DNA of 64,000 bases. It comes from Candidatus Sumerlaea chitinivorans. Lineage in GTDB: Bacteria > Sumerlaeota > Sumerlaeia > Sumerlaeales > Sumerlaeaceae. The notes beneath the pieces were generated by a model that ran no database searches, was not told the DNA's origin, and saw only the letters and a program-made list of their open reading frames with translations. The DNA is taken from assembly GCA_003290465.1 (NCBI GenBank), contig CP030759.1:1579144-1643143 (forward strand), in the 5' to 3' direction. This document shows positions 51,040-58,893 of the stretch, piece by piece; within the stretch, counting starts at the first letter, position 1, and each line of letters opens with the position of its first letter. The translations under genes and the position numbers were made by a program.

Positions 51040-51711
51040 ATGGATCCAATTGCTGAACTCTCTCGGCTTTTCTTGTTTCGAAATTGGCCCCGTGAGGATC
51101 TCTCGCAACTGTTGCGAGAAGGACGCTTCACAAATCACAGGCAGGGAGATGTGCTCTTTGAGGCTGGCGAAAGCTGCGACCAACTACTTGTCTTAGAAGC
51201 GGGTCGGGTTCAGTTGTTCCGTGTAGCCCCGGATGGTCGGGCGATTCCGCTGCATCTTGTGAATGGCCCCGCGTTGATCGCATGCGCTGCTTTATTTCTC
51301 GATCAATGTTTTCCAGCTTCAGCCCGCGTCGTCTCCCGGGAAGCGCGCCTATTTCGTTATCCCGGCGATTCCTTCCTCAAAATGCTGGAGCGGCGCCCGG
51401 ATCTGTCCCGACGCATGATTGCCGCGCTTGCAACGCGTATCGGCGAACTTGCGGACCGACTCGAAGCTGGCCTCAGTCAAGCAGCGCGGACGCGCGTTGC
51501 GCGCTGGTTGAGCGAACAACCGACTTCCCGCCAGCAGGACGGAAAACGAGTCATTGTCCTAAGTGAACCAAAGAAGGTAATTGCAAACACGCTGAGCATG
51601 ACCCCCGAGACGTTTTCCCGTGAGCTTGCTCATCTTCGGCAGGAAGGCATTATAGAGGTTCATGGGCGAACCATCGTGCTCGCGGATCCAGCGCGGCTGC
51701 TGGAGATCTAA
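51040..51711 (+). CDS. Crp/Fnr family transcriptional regulator, HcpR-like by context
   Basis: The 223-residue regulator has an N-terminal cyclic-nucleotide-binding-like sensor domain (LFLFRNWPREDLSQLL, GDVLFEAGESCDQLLVLEAG, VQLFRVAPDGRAI), a long dimer helix around 120-145 and a C-terminal winged helix with KKVIANTLSMTPETFSRELA as the helix-turn-helix near 180-200. I start it at ATG 51040, where Crp/Fnr proteins normally begin; a longer reading from 50899 would place the operator palindrome inside the gene. No N-terminal cysteine cluster of FNR type is present. Position next to hcp suggests it senses nitrosative or redox stress, as HcpR does with heme; that is inference. Confidence 0.87.
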   Translation: MDPIAELSRLFLFRNWPREDLSQLLREGRFTNHRQGDVLFEAGESCDQLLVLEAGRVQLFRVAPDGRAIPLHLVNGPALIACAALFLDQCFPASARVVSREARLFRYPGDSFLKMLERRPDLSRRMIAALATRIGELADRLEAGLSQAARTRVARWLSEQPTSRQQDGKRVIVLSEPKKVIANTLSMTPETFSRELAHLRQEGIIEVHGRTIVLADPARLLEI

Positions 51712-51820
51712 GAGCGGCGGTCCATGAATTCCTGAGGCTAAGCTTTGTCCCCCGGGATCACGGAGAACACCACACGAATTCCCGCATGTACTCCCGAATT
51801 GGAATCGCAAGCGGCTTCCT

Positions 51821-54800
51821 TCATTCGCCGAGTGGGAATTCGTCACTGCCCGCTTTGCCGGGGGCGCCACAACACTTTTTATACTTTTTGCCGCTGCCAC
51901 ACGGACACGGGTCGTTTCTTCCGACTTTGGGGCCGACCCGAACTGGCCGCGGTGCGGCGACGGGACGGCGCCCGTCTCCCACCCCCTCTTGCTCTTCGAG
52001 GGTTTCCGGCGGCGGAGCAGTTGGAATAACCTCGTCCAAGCGAGCCTTGCGCGCTTCCATTGCGCGAATCTGTTGCTCGGCTGGTTCCGGCTGAACCACG
52101 GGTTGAGTGAGGAAGAAGTGCTCGAGGATGCCCTTGTGGATGCTCACCATCAGCTCTTCGAAGAGCAGGGAGGCCTCTTTTTGATATTCGACCAACGGAT
52201 CGAGCTGGGCATACCCGCGCCATCCGACGTTTTCGCGCAGGTCGTCAATCGCCAACAGGTGGTCCATCCAATTGCTATCGATGTGGCGTAGGATCACCCA
52301 ACGCGCGAGGCGCAGCATAAGCTCATCGCCCAGTTGAGCCCGCTTGGCCTCATACGCCTCTTCGAGCTTAGGCACAATTGCTTGCACAAACATTTCCGCA
52401 TCGAGCCCGCGTAACTCATCGGCTAACGAACGGAAGTCGGCGTAGGGAATGCAGCGCTGCAGATAGTCCAACAGCCCCTCAAGATCCCATTCCTCCGAGT
52501 GGCGGGCCGGATCTCCGAACTCATTGATGGCATAGCGGACCGCGGTCTCGTGAAGTGTCAGAACAACTTCGCGAAGGTTATCGCTGAGAAGCACTTCGCG
52601 GCGTAGGCCGTAAATCGCCTCGCGCTGCTTGTTCATGACGTTGTCGTAGTCGAGGGTGCGTTTACGGATTTCGAAGTTTCGTGCCTCGACCTTCTTCTGG
52701 GCGTTCTCAATGGCCTTCGTGACCCACGGATGCGTAATCGGCTCCCCCTCTTCGATGCCGAGACGATCCATAATGCGCGCAATGCGTTCGCTACCGAAGA
52801 GGCGCATGAGGTCGTCTTCAAGCGAAACAAAAAACTTCGAGCGACCGGGGTCGCCTTGTCGGCCAGCACGGCCTCGCAGCTGACGGTCAATCCGGCGCGC
52901 CTCGTGGCGTTCGGTGCCAAGGACTTGCAGTCCCCCCGTTGGCCGCCCCTTTTCGTCGTAACGGATGACATCGGGGTGTAGCTTGATGTCCGTTCCACGC
53001 CCCGCCATGTTGGTGGCAATCGTCACGGCACGCGGTTGACCCGCAAAACGGATGATCTCCGCTTCGCGCTGGTGGTTCTTAGCGTTCAGAACGTTGTGAG
53101 GGATTTTGCGCCGAGCAAGCATTCTGCTGAGTAGCTCGCTGACCTCCACGGACACCGTTCCGACGAGCACCGGGAGCCCCTGTTCGTGGCATCGAACGAT
53201 TTCCTCTATGACCGCATTGTACTTTTCGCGCTTCGTTTTGTAAACGACGTCATCTTCGTCCACCCGGATGCACGGCTTGTTCGTGGGGATCACGACGACG
53301 TCCATGTTGTAGGTGTGCATGAACTCGTTGGCTTCGGTCTCTGCGGTACCGGTCATGCCCGCGAGTTTCTTGTACATGCGGAAATAGTTCTGGAGCGTGA
53401 TCGTGGCGAGCGTCTGGGTCTCGGGCTCGATCTCCACGCCTTCCTTCGCTTCGACGGCTTGGTGAAGCCCGTCGCTCCACCGGCGGCCCGGCATCAGGCG
53501 GCCAGTAAACTCGTCGACAATGATTACCTTGTTGTCCTGCACGACGTAATCGACATCACGCTCGTAAAGCGAATACGCCCGCAAAAGCTGGGAGATGTTA
53601 TGCAGCTTTTCAGTTTGGACGGCATGCTCGGCGCGCAGAAGTTCTTTGATGTGGTCGCGCTCCGGTTTCGGAATTTCGCTACCGGGAATGACATCCTTCA
53701 CCATGGAATGTGGAATCCGCTGCAGACCATCGTGGCGGGGAATCTCCCACTGAGTCTCCTTGCGGTACGACGCACGTTCCTGAGGTTTGCCGTTCACGAG
53801 GACCCTGCGGCCGTCCACGAGTTCCAGCACATCGAAATCGCCAGCATCGATGGCGGCGATTTCTTCAACGATGTCAGGCAGCTCCCAAAGCTTGGGATTC
53901 GTGGGAGAGAGAGTGGTGCGGCCAAGCTCGGTGAGGTCAACTTGGTGGCCTTTTTCGTCGATGACGTAATAAAGCCGCTCCTCGATTTCCGGCATCTTCT
54001 TGTCGGCCAGAAACTCGAGCTCGATGCGTTCTATCAATGCCTGCACACCTGGCTCCCCGCGCATTTTTAGGAGACGTTTGTGTTTGGGGAGCCCTTTCTG
54101 AACCGTCAGCAAGTTGATCCCAGCTTCACGACTGTTTGGGTCCTCCTTGAGGAGACGCTCGGCTTCATCGAGCAAGCGGTTACATAGCTCGTTTTGCCGC
54201 TTTACGAGCTCGTAGACGAGGGGTTTGATTTCGTTGTAGCGATGCGTGGAGCGATCGACAGGCCCACTGATAATTAGGGGAGTCCGCGCCTCATCGATCA
54301 GGATGTTATCCACCTCGTCGACGATCGCGTAGAAATGGCCGCGCCGCTGGACAATCTGGTCGGCGTCGGTGGCCATGTTGTCGCGCAGGTAGTCAAAGCC
54401 AAATTCGTGGTTGGTGCCGTAAGTGATATCGCACTCGTACTGGGCGCGCCGTTCGGGGGTTCCCGGCTGGGTTTTATCCAGACATCCCACCGTGAGGCCG
54501 AGGAATTCGAAAATCTTGCCCATCCACTCGCTGTCGCGACGGGCGAGATACTCGTTGACCGTAACTAAATGACATCCTTGGCCTGCAAGAGCATTGAGAT
54601 AGAGAGGCATGATTGCGACCAGGGTTTTCCCCTCGCCGGTTGCCATTTCGGCAATCTTGCCTTGGTGAAGAACAATGGCTCCGGCAAGCTGGACGTCAAA
54701 TGGGACCATGTCCCATGTAATCTCGATCCCTGCAGCCATCCACTTCTGGCCCAGATGGCGGCGGCATGCCTCCTTGACTACCGCAAACGCTTCTGGAAGC

Positions 54801-54988
54801 AGGTCGTCAAGGGTTTCGCCCTCCTGCAGCCGCTGGCGAAATTCATCGGTTTTGGCGCGAAGTTCCTCGTCTGTGAGGTCATGGAGTTGCTCGTAAATCT
54901 CGTTGATCTCTCTGACAATTGGCCAAAGACGCCGCATGTCGCGGGTCTGCTTGTTGCCGAATATGCGGGTGAGGAGGTTCCTAAACAT
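51821..54988 (-). CDS. secA: Preprotein translocase ATPase SecA
   Basis: The 1055-residue motor drives protein export through SecYEG. NBD1 Walker A is ATGEGKT at 116-122, with [17 protein letters not shown] near 200 and [20 protein letters not shown] near 225-244. NBD2 contains [15 protein letters not shown] and [20 protein letters not shown]. The C-terminus carries the zinc-binding [17 protein letters not shown] that contacts SecB or ribosomes. The protein is about 150 residues longer than E. coli SecA, mainly in the cross-linking domain (about 245-490), where helical and beta-rich stretches absent from the E. coli protein occur. The ribosome binding site is weak. Monocistronic. Confidence 0.95.
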   Translation of the reverse strand: MFRNLLTRIFGNKQTRDMRRLWPIVREINEIYEQLHDLTDEELRAKTDEFRQRLQEGETLDDLLPEAFAVVKEACRRHLGQKWMAAGIEITWDMVPFDVQLAGAIVLHQGKIAEMATGEGKTLVAIMPLYLNALAGQGCHLVTVNEYLARRDSEWMGKIFEFLGLTVGCLDKTQPGTPERRAQYECDITYGTNHEFGFDYLRDNMATDADQIVQRRGHFYAIVDEVDNILIDEARTPLIISGPVDRSTHRYNEIKPLVYELVKRQNELCNRLLDEAERLLKEDPNSREAGINLLTVQKGLPKHKRLLKMRGEPGVQALIERIELEFLADKKMPEIEERLYYVIDEKGHQVDLTELGRTTLSPTNPKLWELPDIVEEIAAIDAGDFDVLELVDGRRVLVNGKPQERASYRKETQWEIPRHDGLQRIPHSMVKDVIPGSEIPKPERDHIKELLRAEHAVQTEKLHNISQLLRAYSLYERDVDYVVQDNKVIIVDEFTGRLMPGRRWSDGLHQAVEAKEGVEIEPETQTLATITLQNYFRMYKKLAGMTGTAETEANEFMHTYNMDVVVIPTNKPCIRVDEDDVVYKTKREKYNAVIEEIVRCHEQGLPVLVGTVSVEVSELLSRMLARRKIPHNVLNAKNHQREAEIIRFAGQPRAVTIATNMAGRGTDIKLHPDVIRYDEKGRPTGGLQVLGTERHEARRIDRQLRGRAGRQGDPGRSKFFVSLEDDLMRLFGSERIARIMDRLGIEEGEPITHPWVTKAIENAQKKVEARNFEIRKRTLDYDNVMNKQREAIYGLRREVLLSDNLREVVLTLHETAVRYAINEFGDPARHSEEWDLEGLLDYLQRCIPYADFRSLADELRGLDAEMFVQAIVPKLEEAYEAKRAQLGDELMLRLARWVILRHIDSNWMDHLLAIDDLRENVGWRGYAQLDPLVEYQKEASLLFEELMVSIHKGILEHFFLTQPVVQPEPAEQQIRAMEARKARLDEVIPTAPPPETLEEQEGVGDGRRPVAAPRPVRVGPKVGRNDPCPCGSGKKYKKCCGAPGKAGSDEFPLGE

Positions 54989-55195
54989 GCCGTTTTATGT
55001 CACCAGTCCGTTTCTTAACCAAAATTGAGCTAACCGGTTGCAATGTTTTGGGCCAGCCGAGATCGTGCAGTCAGCTCCTGATTCACGAGCATTCTCCGCT
55101 GCGTTAGGCGCAAGGAAAGCTCGAAAACTATTCCGCGACCACGCACACGCGAAGGCCGGAAAATGCCGTTACGCTTTACCCAACCGTTGGGCCAA

Positions 55196-56305
55196 TTATT
55201 TAGTATGGGCTGTCGCAGGTGTTCGTGTGTCTTTCGTGGGGACGAGGTTATTCTCGCGCATAACTTCTACGATGTGGTCGTTGACGCGTGCACCAACCAT
55301 TTCGGCAGCAACTCGGAGAGCGTTTTTGATGGCTCGGGCATGCGACGAACCATGCGCGATGATGCAGTTGCCGCGCACGCCGAGCAAAGGTGCACCGCCA
55401 TACTCCGCGTAATCAATCTGGCGCTTAAAATTGCGGAGTGCTGGCATCATCGCCACGGCACCGAGCTGGGAAATAATGCTTTTCTGAACCTGCTGCTTGA
55501 TGCTCTCCATAATGAACTCCGCAACCGCCTCGCCAAATTTCAGCACGATATTGCCCACGAAGCCGTCGCAAACGATTACGTCAAATTTGCCTCGGACGAT
55601 GTCCCGCCCCTCGGCATTGCCTAAGAAGTTCAGATTGGTTTGTCGTAGGAGCTCTTGCGTGGCAAACACAAGTTCATTGCCCTTTGTCGGTTCTTCGCCG
55701 ACAGAGAGGACGCCGACCCGGGGACGTCGGCGATAAAACATGTAATGGGAATAGACACTTCCCATGATCGCAAAATCGCGGAGGTGGCGGGCCTTGCAAT
55801 CTACGTTGGCCCCCACGTCCAGCAGCACGCAAGGCCGTTCAGGATGGGGAATAATGGCTGAGATTGCAGGGCGGCTAATCCCTGGCAGCGTACGCCACTG
55901 TAGGAGCGTCGTCGCCATGGTTGCCCCTGTGTTTCCGGCCGACACCATGCCATGCGCCCGCCCTTCTGAGACGAGCCGGGCCGCCACCGCCACGGACGAA
56001 TTCCGTTTCCGAAGGCTTTCCGAGGGCGCCTCATGCATCGTCACGACTTCAGTCGCGTCCTCAATCTGAATTCGGGGATGCTCCCAGCCATGATCGCGTA
56101 GCAGTGCGCGCAGTTTTCCCGAAGGGCCGGTGCAAATCACAGTCAAAGCTGGATACTGGGTGACCGCTAAGTAAGCGCCTTCCAATAAGACCTGAGGCCC
56201 ATGGTCGCTTCCCATCGCATCCAACGCGATGGTGGTTTCCCCGACGGAACGCATCCGCCGGCGCTGGCGGACGAGCTGACGTAACCGATGGAACTGATTT
56301 GGCAT
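55196..56305 (-). CDS. plsX: Phosphate acyltransferase PlsX
   Basis: The 369-residue enzyme makes acyl-phosphate from acyl-ACP for phospholipid synthesis. It shows TIALDAMGSDHGP after the N-terminal leader, HEAPSESLRKRNSSVAVAAR, the AGNTGATMA loop near 120, VLLDVGANVDCKARHL near 160, and FVGNIVLKFGEAVAEF near 250. The ATG at 56305 has GGAGG 3 bases upstream; ATG 56254 would remove 17 basic residues and remains possible. The last 20 residues are an unconserved polar tail. It follows rpmF in the classic rpmF-plsX arrangement; fab genes do not follow directly. Confidence 0.93.
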   Translation of the reverse strand: MPNQFHRLRQLVRQRRRMRSVGETTIALDAMGSDHGPQVLLEGAYLAVTQYPALTVICTGPSGKLRALLRDHGWEHPRIQIEDATEVVTMHEAPSESLRKRNSSVAVAARLVSEGRAHGMVSAGNTGATMATTLLQWRTLPGISRPAISAIIPHPERPCVLLDVGANVDCKARHLRDFAIMGSVYSHYMFYRRRPRVGVLSVGEEPTKGNELVFATQELLRQTNLNFLGNAEGRDIVRGKFDVIVCDGFVGNIVLKFGEAVAEFIMESIKQQVQKSIISQLGAVAMMPALRNFKRQIDYAEYGGAPLLGVRGNCIIAHGSSHARAIKNALRVAAEMVGARVNDHIVEVMRENNLVPTKDTRTPATAHTK

Positions 56306-56372
56306 AAGCCTCCACAAACAACAAGGCAGTCCTCAGAACGAGAACTGCCATCGCGCGTTTTAAAAACTCGGA

Positions 56373-56570
56373 CTATTCTCCAGCAGTGACGGGTTTGACT
56401 TTCCCATAATGCCGGCCCTTATACTCACCGCACCCCGGGCAAACCTCATGGGGCAAACGCGGATGACCGCATTTGGGGCACTCGGCAAAGCCTTTGATCT
56501 CTTCTAACTTGTGCTGGGCACGCCGCCGGTCTCGTCGCGACGGGCAGTGGCGCCTTCTTGGAACAGGCAT
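56373..56570 (-). CDS. rpmF: Ribosomal protein L32
   Basis: The 65-residue zinc-ribbon form of bL32 has the N-terminal basic MPVPRRRHCPSRRDRRRAQH and a CPKC...CPGC zinc knuckle at about 31-47. GGAGGAAGG lies just before the ATG. It is the first gene of the rpmF-plsX pair, a conserved arrangement linking ribosome and lipid synthesis. Confidence 0.96.
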   Translation of the reverse strand: MPVPRRRHCPSRRDRRRAQHKLEEIKGFAECPKCGHPRLPHEVCPGCGEYKGRHYGKVKPVTAGE

Positions 56571-56652
56571 CGTCCTTCCTCCAAATAAATCCGCGAATCC
56601 TTACAACGTTGTGCTTATACTAAGGACGGTTTGCAAAATTCAGCAAATCGGG

Positions 56653-57123
56653 TCAGCGATAAATGACATGGTCGTCTGCAGAGTCCACGGTCCCATTCGC
56701 ACCCACGGAGCATTTTGCCAGCTCTTCGAGTCTGCCGAGCTCGTATACTCCCCCTGCAGGACACCGTGGCATGAGTTGCTGGACGAATGTGGGATCAAAA
56801 CGCCTTGAGGCATACTGAGGGTACATTTCTCGCAGGACTTCTTCCCACGTCGCGACGCCAGTGGTCGTTGCCCGTTTTTCAGCAACCCTGCGCTTGGCGG
56901 TCTGGATGCGCTGAAGATTCTCGCGGCACGCTTGAGCAGCTTGAACATTCCCCAGCGGCTTGATGGGCACAGGGTTCACTGCGTGGGCGCGCGCCCTGAA
57001 AAACAAGGAGCGAAACCACATCGCCACAGGTCCAGTGTTTGTGCTGAAAAACCACACGCATCCCCCTAACACCGCCACTACCGTCAGGTAGGTAAGCCGT
57101 TGGCGTATTTTGCGAAGTTTCAT
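56653..57123 (-). CDS. Small membrane-anchored protein with pseudopilin-like C-terminal Cys motif
   Basis: The 156-residue protein starts at ATG 57123 (MKLRKIRQRLTYLTVVAVLG) with a membrane segment near 10-28. A basic, helical middle part follows (ACRENLQRIQTAKRRVAEKR, TWEEVLREMYPQY). The C-terminal MPRCPAGGVYELGRLEELAK ends with a second Cys in KCSVGANG. The CPAGG-x-Y-x-[LI]G ... xCSxG pattern is common at the C-terminus of type II pseudopilin-like (prepilin-cleavage/methylation) proteins, where the two Cys form a disulphide. There is no GFTLIE-type prepilin leader here, so it is not a standard pseudopilin. Function unknown; it lies in the same direction as rpmF, 82 bases upstream. Confidence 0.62.
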   Translation of the reverse strand: MKLRKIRQRLTYLTVVAVLGGCVWFFSTNTGPVAMWFRSLFFRARAHAVNPVPIKPLGNVQAAQACRENLQRIQTAKRRVAEKRATTTGVATWEEVLREMYPQYASRRFDPTFVQQLMPRCPAGGVYELGRLEELAKCSVGANGTVDSADDHVIYR

Positions 57124-57468
57124 GCTTGCTACCCGAGATAACGTCTCCAAAAGCGTATGGCGTTATCGCGCCATGTAAGATTAATCTTTCAGCTTTACCA
57201 AATTGTCACGGGGAAAAGAGGGCCTCTTTTCTCCGGTTCGAGGAATGCGTGCGGCATGATCTGCGCACAAGCAACGATGACGCTGTTCTCAGGCGCTGGG
57301 CTGAGCAAGTTGCGGAAAGGCAACTCCAAGTATGACCACGGAAAAGTGGCCCAATACCGTACTTCGACCAAGAGAACGGGTGGGTGCAAAATCATTTGTA
57401 TCGTGACGCCAACTCACCCACTACCGTTTAGCCCTCTCCGGTAGATAGATTTGCAGGAGTGGCTGGGT
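57124..57468. other. Intergenic region with a 19-base near-perfect palindrome
   Basis: About 345 bases between two minus-strand genes. The main element is the palindrome at 57214-57232. The plus-strand open frames are short and lack recognisable features. The promoter for the gene ending at 56653 should lie in the left half. Confidence 0.45.
57214..57232. promoter_or_regulatory. Palindrome GAAAAGAGG-G-CCTCTTTTC
   Basis: Two perfect 9-base arms surround a single base. It could be an operator for the gene starting at 57123 or a mirror hairpin at the end of the Wzz-like gene transcript (stop at 57469). With a one-base centre it favours protein binding over RNA hairpin. No known regulator site matched. 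Confidence 0.45.
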
Positions 57469-58737
57469 TCAGCGGCGCGGCAGCGATATTGTACTTAGGG
57501 AATTCTGAATCAGAAGCCAAACTGTGGTCAAAAGGAATGCAGCCACAGCCGCAATCCCCGCAACAAGCGTACGTTTCGGCCAGACCCGCAGCTCAGGCAA
57601 AACGGGCTGCGATAACACGCGCAAGTCGCCGGCGGTGGGGAGGCCTGTGCCATCCCACTCTCGATAGCTTGCAGCAGCGGTTCGCAATCCGTCGAGGTAG
57701 CGTTGCATGACCTGACGCGTCTGCATTTTCGTGTCAATTTCACGCGTTGCACGACTGAGGGTCTCCTGAAGCGCCGCAACTTGCGACTGAAGCTCGGCAA
57801 TCTCTTTTTCCAATTGCGTGATTGAGCTGCTCAAGAGGCGCTCTTCGGCTTGGAGCTGCGCAACTTCGGTCGAATTGGCGTCGGCGCCGCTCACCTTCAG
57901 TTTCTCAATTTGCAAGCGGACACGCGCAAGACGGCTGACCATTCCCTCAGGCTTGGGGATCGGCTGCTGAATGAGAACTTGGAGATTGGAGGCATCCTGC
58001 ATGCGTGGCTGATAAAGCGGCATCACCTTTTGCAGCTCTGCGGGAGCCAACAGATCCATTTTCTCGGCGAGTAGCTTCTGCTGAAAGGCTAATTCTGCAC
58101 TGGCGCGGGCCTGTTGCGCCTCGGCAGCGCGAATCTCGCTTTCCACCTGTGCAATTTCCGCTGCCACCTTTTCGGCTCGTAGGCGCGCTTCTGCCGTCGC
58201 AAAGTTTCCGAATTTTTCGATCAGCCGCCGCTGCCAAGACTCGAGGAGAAAGCGGGTTTCTTCTCGCCCCCGGAACTCTACTGTCAATTCGATGACGGGA
58301 GAGACTTCTTTCCTTACGGTCGTGTCTTGGAGAATCTCTGTCTTCGCCTCAAACTGCTTTACGAACTTTTCGAAATCACCCGGCTTGCGACCAAACTTCT
58401 GCGTGAAATCATCATAAACAGCTCGCAGCAGTTCGGGATTTTCAGCCAACATCACTACGGTGTTCGGGTTCACTTGGTGTTGGTCATAGTACTGGAAACG
58501 GTTCACGTAAACTATTGCGGACGTCTTGAACTCCTCAGGGACGAACCACATGGCGATATAGGTGAGCACCGCGACCGCCAAAGCGATGCCGACCGGCCAC
58601 CGCTTGTTCTTCCACAAATAGACCAACCGTGGCGCGAACGTGTCCTGCAGTTCATTTCGACGAGTAATTGGCATAGTCAGGACGAGGCTAAGAATTCTCG
58701 AGGCGTTGTCAATGGATTCTCGACGAGGTACCGCCAT
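57469..58737 (-). CDS. Second Wzz-like polysaccharide chain-length protein
   Basis: The 422-residue protein has the Wzz topology: a cytosolic N-terminus, TM1 (VGIALAVAVLTYIAMWFVPE near 49-68), a periplasmic domain with FKTSAIVYVNRFQYYDQHQV and ending in coiled coils (about 185-345: AEKVAAEIAQVESEIRAAEA, EVAQLQAEERLLSSSITQLE), and TM2 near 393-413 (LVAGIAAVAAFLLTTVWLL) after the proline-rich PVLPELRVWPKR. It is shorter than the co-polymerase at 27102. ATG 58737 is tentative (GGGG 4 bases upstream); ATG 58674 is an alternative with no site. No other polysaccharide genes are adjacent. Confidence 0.78.
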   Translation of the reverse strand: MAVPRRESIDNASRILSLVLTMPITRRNELQDTFAPRLVYLWKNKRWPVGIALAVAVLTYIAMWFVPEEFKTSAIVYVNRFQYYDQHQVNPNTVVMLAENPELLRAVYDDFTQKFGRKPGDFEKFVKQFEAKTEILQDTTVRKEVSPVIELTVEFRGREETRFLLESWQRRLIEKFGNFATAEARLRAEKVAAEIAQVESEIRAAEAQQARASAELAFQQKLLAEKMDLLAPAELQKVMPLYQPRMQDASNLQVLIQQPIPKPEGMVSRLARVRLQIEKLKVSGADANSTEVAQLQAEERLLSSSITQLEKEIAELQSQVAALQETLSRATREIDTKMQTRQVMQRYLDGLRTAAASYREWDGTGLPTAGDLRVLSQPVLPELRVWPKRTLVAGIAAVAAFLLTTVWLLIQNSLSTISLPRR

Positions 58738-58893
58738 TTTGCCCCATAACAGAGCAAGAGCGGGGAACCGCAGTTCCTCATGGGCACTAGCATGGCGCGC
58801 CAGACCGAACGGCTGTGCAGCACGAGTTGCTCAGCGAAAGCTCATGATTGGTGTTGACGTGAAACAACCAATTGATGCACCACAGTAGTTTCT

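Noticed and set aside
53186-54070. Plus-strand open frame of 294 codons inside secA
   Set aside because: Antisense to conserved SecA motifs; a coding shadow.
57157-57444. Plus-strand open frame of 95 codons
   Set aside because: It crosses the 19-base palindrome, lacks a ribosome binding site and has a composition unlike neighbouring genes.
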